From contig JBHHZI010000169.1 of NCBI GenBank assembly GCA_046757965.1, forward strand, positions 1-6,693: DNA of 6,693 nucleotides, in the 5' to 3' direction. Position 1 is the first letter of the stretch. Every line of letters starts with the position of its first letter. Made by a program: the position numbers and the translations under genes. Of this stretch, positions 4,856 through 6,693 are shown one piece after another. The notes under the pieces are model-generated. The model had not been told where the DNA came from and did not search any database. It worked only from the letters and a program-made list of their open reading frames with translations. This DNA is from JBHHZI01 sp046757965. Lineage in GTDB: Bacteria; Acidobacteriota; Polarisedimenticolia; SMYD01.

Positions 4856-6693
4856 TCAGGCCTGCCTCCTTTCCAGGGCCCGCAAGACGCGGTCGGGCGT
4901 CATGGGCAGGTGGGGGACACGAACGCCGATGGCGTTGGCCACGGCGTTGGAGATAGCGGCGCCCGGAGAGATGACGGGCGGCTCGCCGAGCCCGATGACG
5001 CCGCGGGCGTCATGGTCCGGCCCCGTCATCAGGTGGACGACGAGGTCTCCGACGTCGGCCAGTCCCGCCAGCCTGTAAAACTCCATGTTGGGGTTGAGCA
5101 TCCGGCCGGTCGTCTGGTCCATGATCTTCTCCTCGAACAGGGAGTAGGTGATCCCCATGATCATGGCGCCGTGGATCTGGCTTTCGGCCAGCTTCCTGTT
5201 GATGATGAGCCCGCAGTCCTGCACGGCCACCATCTTCTTGACGCTGATGACTCCGGTCTCGACATCCACCTCGACGTCGGCCATCTGGACGCCGCCCACG
5301 CCGCTGTTGATGAGATCCCCCGTGCCGGGGTTGGTCCCCCGCATGGTCAGCGGCATCCCCCGCAGCCGCGAGCAGGTCTGCGCCCAGCCGAGGCTTCGCC
5401 GGCTGTCGGAGGCCACGCGGATCCTGCCGTCCACCGCTTCCAGGTCGGCCGGTTGAGCGGCCAGCTCCGGCGCGACCAGCTCGAAGAGCTTCTCGAGGGC
5501 GTCCTGCGCGCCGCGGCGGCAGGCCGAGCTGACGCCGCCGATTGTGGTGCTACCGCCCGACGGTCCGGAGGCGGGGTAACGGTTGTCGCCGATCAGCACC
5601 TTGATCGCCCCGAGAGTAAGCCCGAACGTGTCCGCCACGACCTGGGCGATGGCCGTCCGGGTGCCGGTTCCCAGATCCTGCGTTCCCAGCTTGACTTCCA
5701 CCGATCCGTCGGGATGGATCGTCAGGTCGCAGTTGCTCTCGTGCCCGCGTCCACCCCACGTGTGGATCGCGAGGCCGAGTCCGCGCTTGAATGATCCCGG
5801 CGTGGTGTTGCCGCGTGGGTGCCAGTGGTCTCGCCAGCTGATGAGGTCGGCGGCGATCTCCAGCTCCTTGCGGTAGACCTCGGACCGTCGGCCCGTCAGG
5901 TGGATGTTCTTCAGGAAGAACTCGAGCGGGTCCATGCCGATGCGGGCCGCGAGATCCTCGAGGGCGCCCATCGTGATGAGACACGCCTGGGGATGCCCCG
6001 GCGCCCTCCAGGCGCGCGCTCCGCCGATGTTGTTGGCGATGGCGGTGTTGCGCGTGCGCTGATGAGGGATCTTGAAGATGTAGGGCAGGGGAACGCGGCC
6101 CCCGCCGCCCATGCCGCTGGTGCCCCAGGACTCCGAGTCCCATGCCGTGAGCGTGCCGTCCTTCATGCCGGCGACCTTCACGCGGGCGTAAGCCGAAGGG
6201 CGTGCCCCCGCCACCATCAGCTCGGCGTCCCGCTCGAGCATGATCTTCACCGGTCTGCCCCCGGCCTTCCTGGAAAGCTGCGCCGCGGTGATGCCCCAGC
6301 GGTCGGGACCGAACTTGCTGCCGAAGCCTCCGCCGATGTGCTGTTGCTCGACGCGGATGTTGCCGGCCGGGATCCCCAGGGGGCCCGCCATCTGACCCGC
6401 GATCCCTGAGACGTTCTGCGTCGAGATGTGAACGAGCAGGTTCTCATCGTCTTCCCACTCGGCCACGGATCCGTGCGACTCGAGGCAGCAGTGGGTGATG
6501 ACCGCCGTGCCGTATTCCCCCTCGGAGACGACCTCGCTGTCCCGGAAGGCCGTGTCCGGGTTCCCCTTGACCTGCTCGGCCATCGGCCGGGCGTGATCGC
6601 CCGCCCCGGCGGGGTCGTCGTCCCGGACGAGGTGCTCGAGGACCTCGTATTTCACGCGGACGGCGCGGGCGGCATCCTCCGCCGTGGGCTCGT
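4856..6693 (-). CDS. Molybdopterin-binding large subunit of a xanthine dehydrogenase/PaoABC-like enzyme (5' end off window)
   Basis: Partial: the frame stays open to the right edge, and the residues there (EPTAEDAARAVRVKYEVLEH) match the interior of the family. The GTG at 6655 is therefore not the start, and roughly 120-170 N-terminal residues are missing. This chain binds the molybdenum-molybdopterin cofactor and hydroxylates purine or aldehyde-type substrates. Seen: THCCLESHG (about 6476-6496), the cofactor loop GGGFGSKFG (GGGFGSK at 6314-6334), GGARAWRAPGHPQ, GTQDLGTGT, SGPSGGSTTIGG, VAVQDCGLIINRKLAESQIHG, NPNMEFYRLAG and GLGEPP. The glutamate of GLGEPP (codon 4982-4984) is at the position of the catalytic base of the family. 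The RAPG motif is closer to PaoC/YagR than to CoxL, whose active-site AYxCSFR signature is absent, so CO dehydrogenase form I is unlikely. The [2Fe-2S] subunit should lie further right. The substrate is undetermined. Confidence 0.95.
   Translation of the reverse strand, partial: EPTAEDAARAVRVKYEVLEHLVRDDDPAGAGDHARPMAEQVKGNPDTAFRDSEVVSEGEYGTAVITHCCLESHGSVAEWEDDENLLVHISTQNVSGIAGQMAGPLGIPAGNIRVEQQHIGGGFGSKFGPDRWGITAAQLSRKAGGRPVKIMLERDAELMVAGARPSAYARVKVAGMKDGTLTAWDSESWGTSGMGGGGRVPLPYIFKIPHQRTRNTAIANNIGGARAWRAPGHPQACLITMGALEDLAARIGMDPLEFFLKNIHLTGRRSEVYRKELEIAADLISWRDHWHPRGNTTPGSFKRGLGLAIHTWGGRGHESNCDLTIHPDGSVEVKLGTQDLGTGTRTAIAQVVADTFGLTLGAIKVLIGDNRYPASGPSGGSTTIGGVSSACRRGAQDALEKLFELVAPELAAQPADLEAVDGRIRVASDSRRSLGWAQTCSRLRGMPLTMRGTNPGTGDLINSGVGGVQMADVEVDVETGVISVKKMVAVQDCGLIINRKLAESQIHGAMIMGITYSLFEEKIMDQTTGRMLNPNMEFYRLAGLADVGDLVVHLMTGPDHDARGVIGLGEPPVISPGAAISNAVANAIGVRVPHLPMTPDRVLRALERRQA
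4865..4871 (-). promoter_or_regulatory. Shine-Dalgarno of the FAD subunit gene
   Basis: Minus strand AAGGAGG lies inside the last codons of the large-subunit gene (ERRQA), nine bases before the ATG at 4855. With zero bases between the stop and start codons, the two subunits are set up for coupled translation. Confidence 0.65.

Noticed and set aside
4064..5794. 576-codon plus-strand open frame opposite the FAD and large-subunit genes
   Set aside because: It spans the antisense of two well-identified genes, its translation is low-complexity and rich in His, Asp, Gly and Arg, and it has no recognisable domain.
6653..6655. GTG as the start of the large molybdopterin subunit
   Set aside because: The frame stays open to the window edge, and the upstream residues match the family interior, so the true start is outside the window.
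1..6693. Search by eye for tRNA, rRNA, CRISPR repeats, insertion-sequence ends, riboswitches and promoters
   Set aside because: None could be supported. The minus-strand promoter presumably lies beyond the right edge, and the kinase promoter beyond the left.

Overview
The window is high-GC bacterial DNA with densely packed genes. It reads as a chromosomal piece from a soil or sediment type lineage. A Ser/Thr kinase fused through a membrane segment to a TolB/WD40-like propeller, a PaoABC-like molybdenum hydroxylase, and secreted uncharacterised proteins are a mix common in Acidobacteriota. That assignment is an inference from gene content, not from a marker gene. No RNA gene, transposon, CRISPR array or long repeat was seen.

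Left part (1-2149, plus strand): the C-terminal 715 or so codons of a transmembrane Ser/Thr protein kinase. The N-lobe and catalytic loop lie outside the window. What remains is the end of the activation segment, the C-lobe, one membrane helix and a large exported beta-propeller.

Right part (2216-6693, minus strand): an unbroken run of five tightly spaced genes read right to left. The first two are the large molybdopterin subunit (5' end off the window) and the FAD subunit of a xanthine dehydrogenase/aldehyde oxidoreductase-type enzyme. They are followed by a 77-residue protein with seven cysteines whose start codon overlaps the FAD-subunit stop codon. After a 40-base gap with a GC-rich hairpin come a secreted DUF1326-like protein and a second secreted protein of unknown function. 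The [2Fe-2S] subunit expected for this enzyme is not in the window and would lie beyond the right edge.

The two gene blocks converge on a 66-base gap. The most interesting item is the small Cys-rich gene locked into the molybdenum hydroxylase operon. Its position suggests a role in assembly or electron transfer of that enzyme, but nothing in the sequence proves it.
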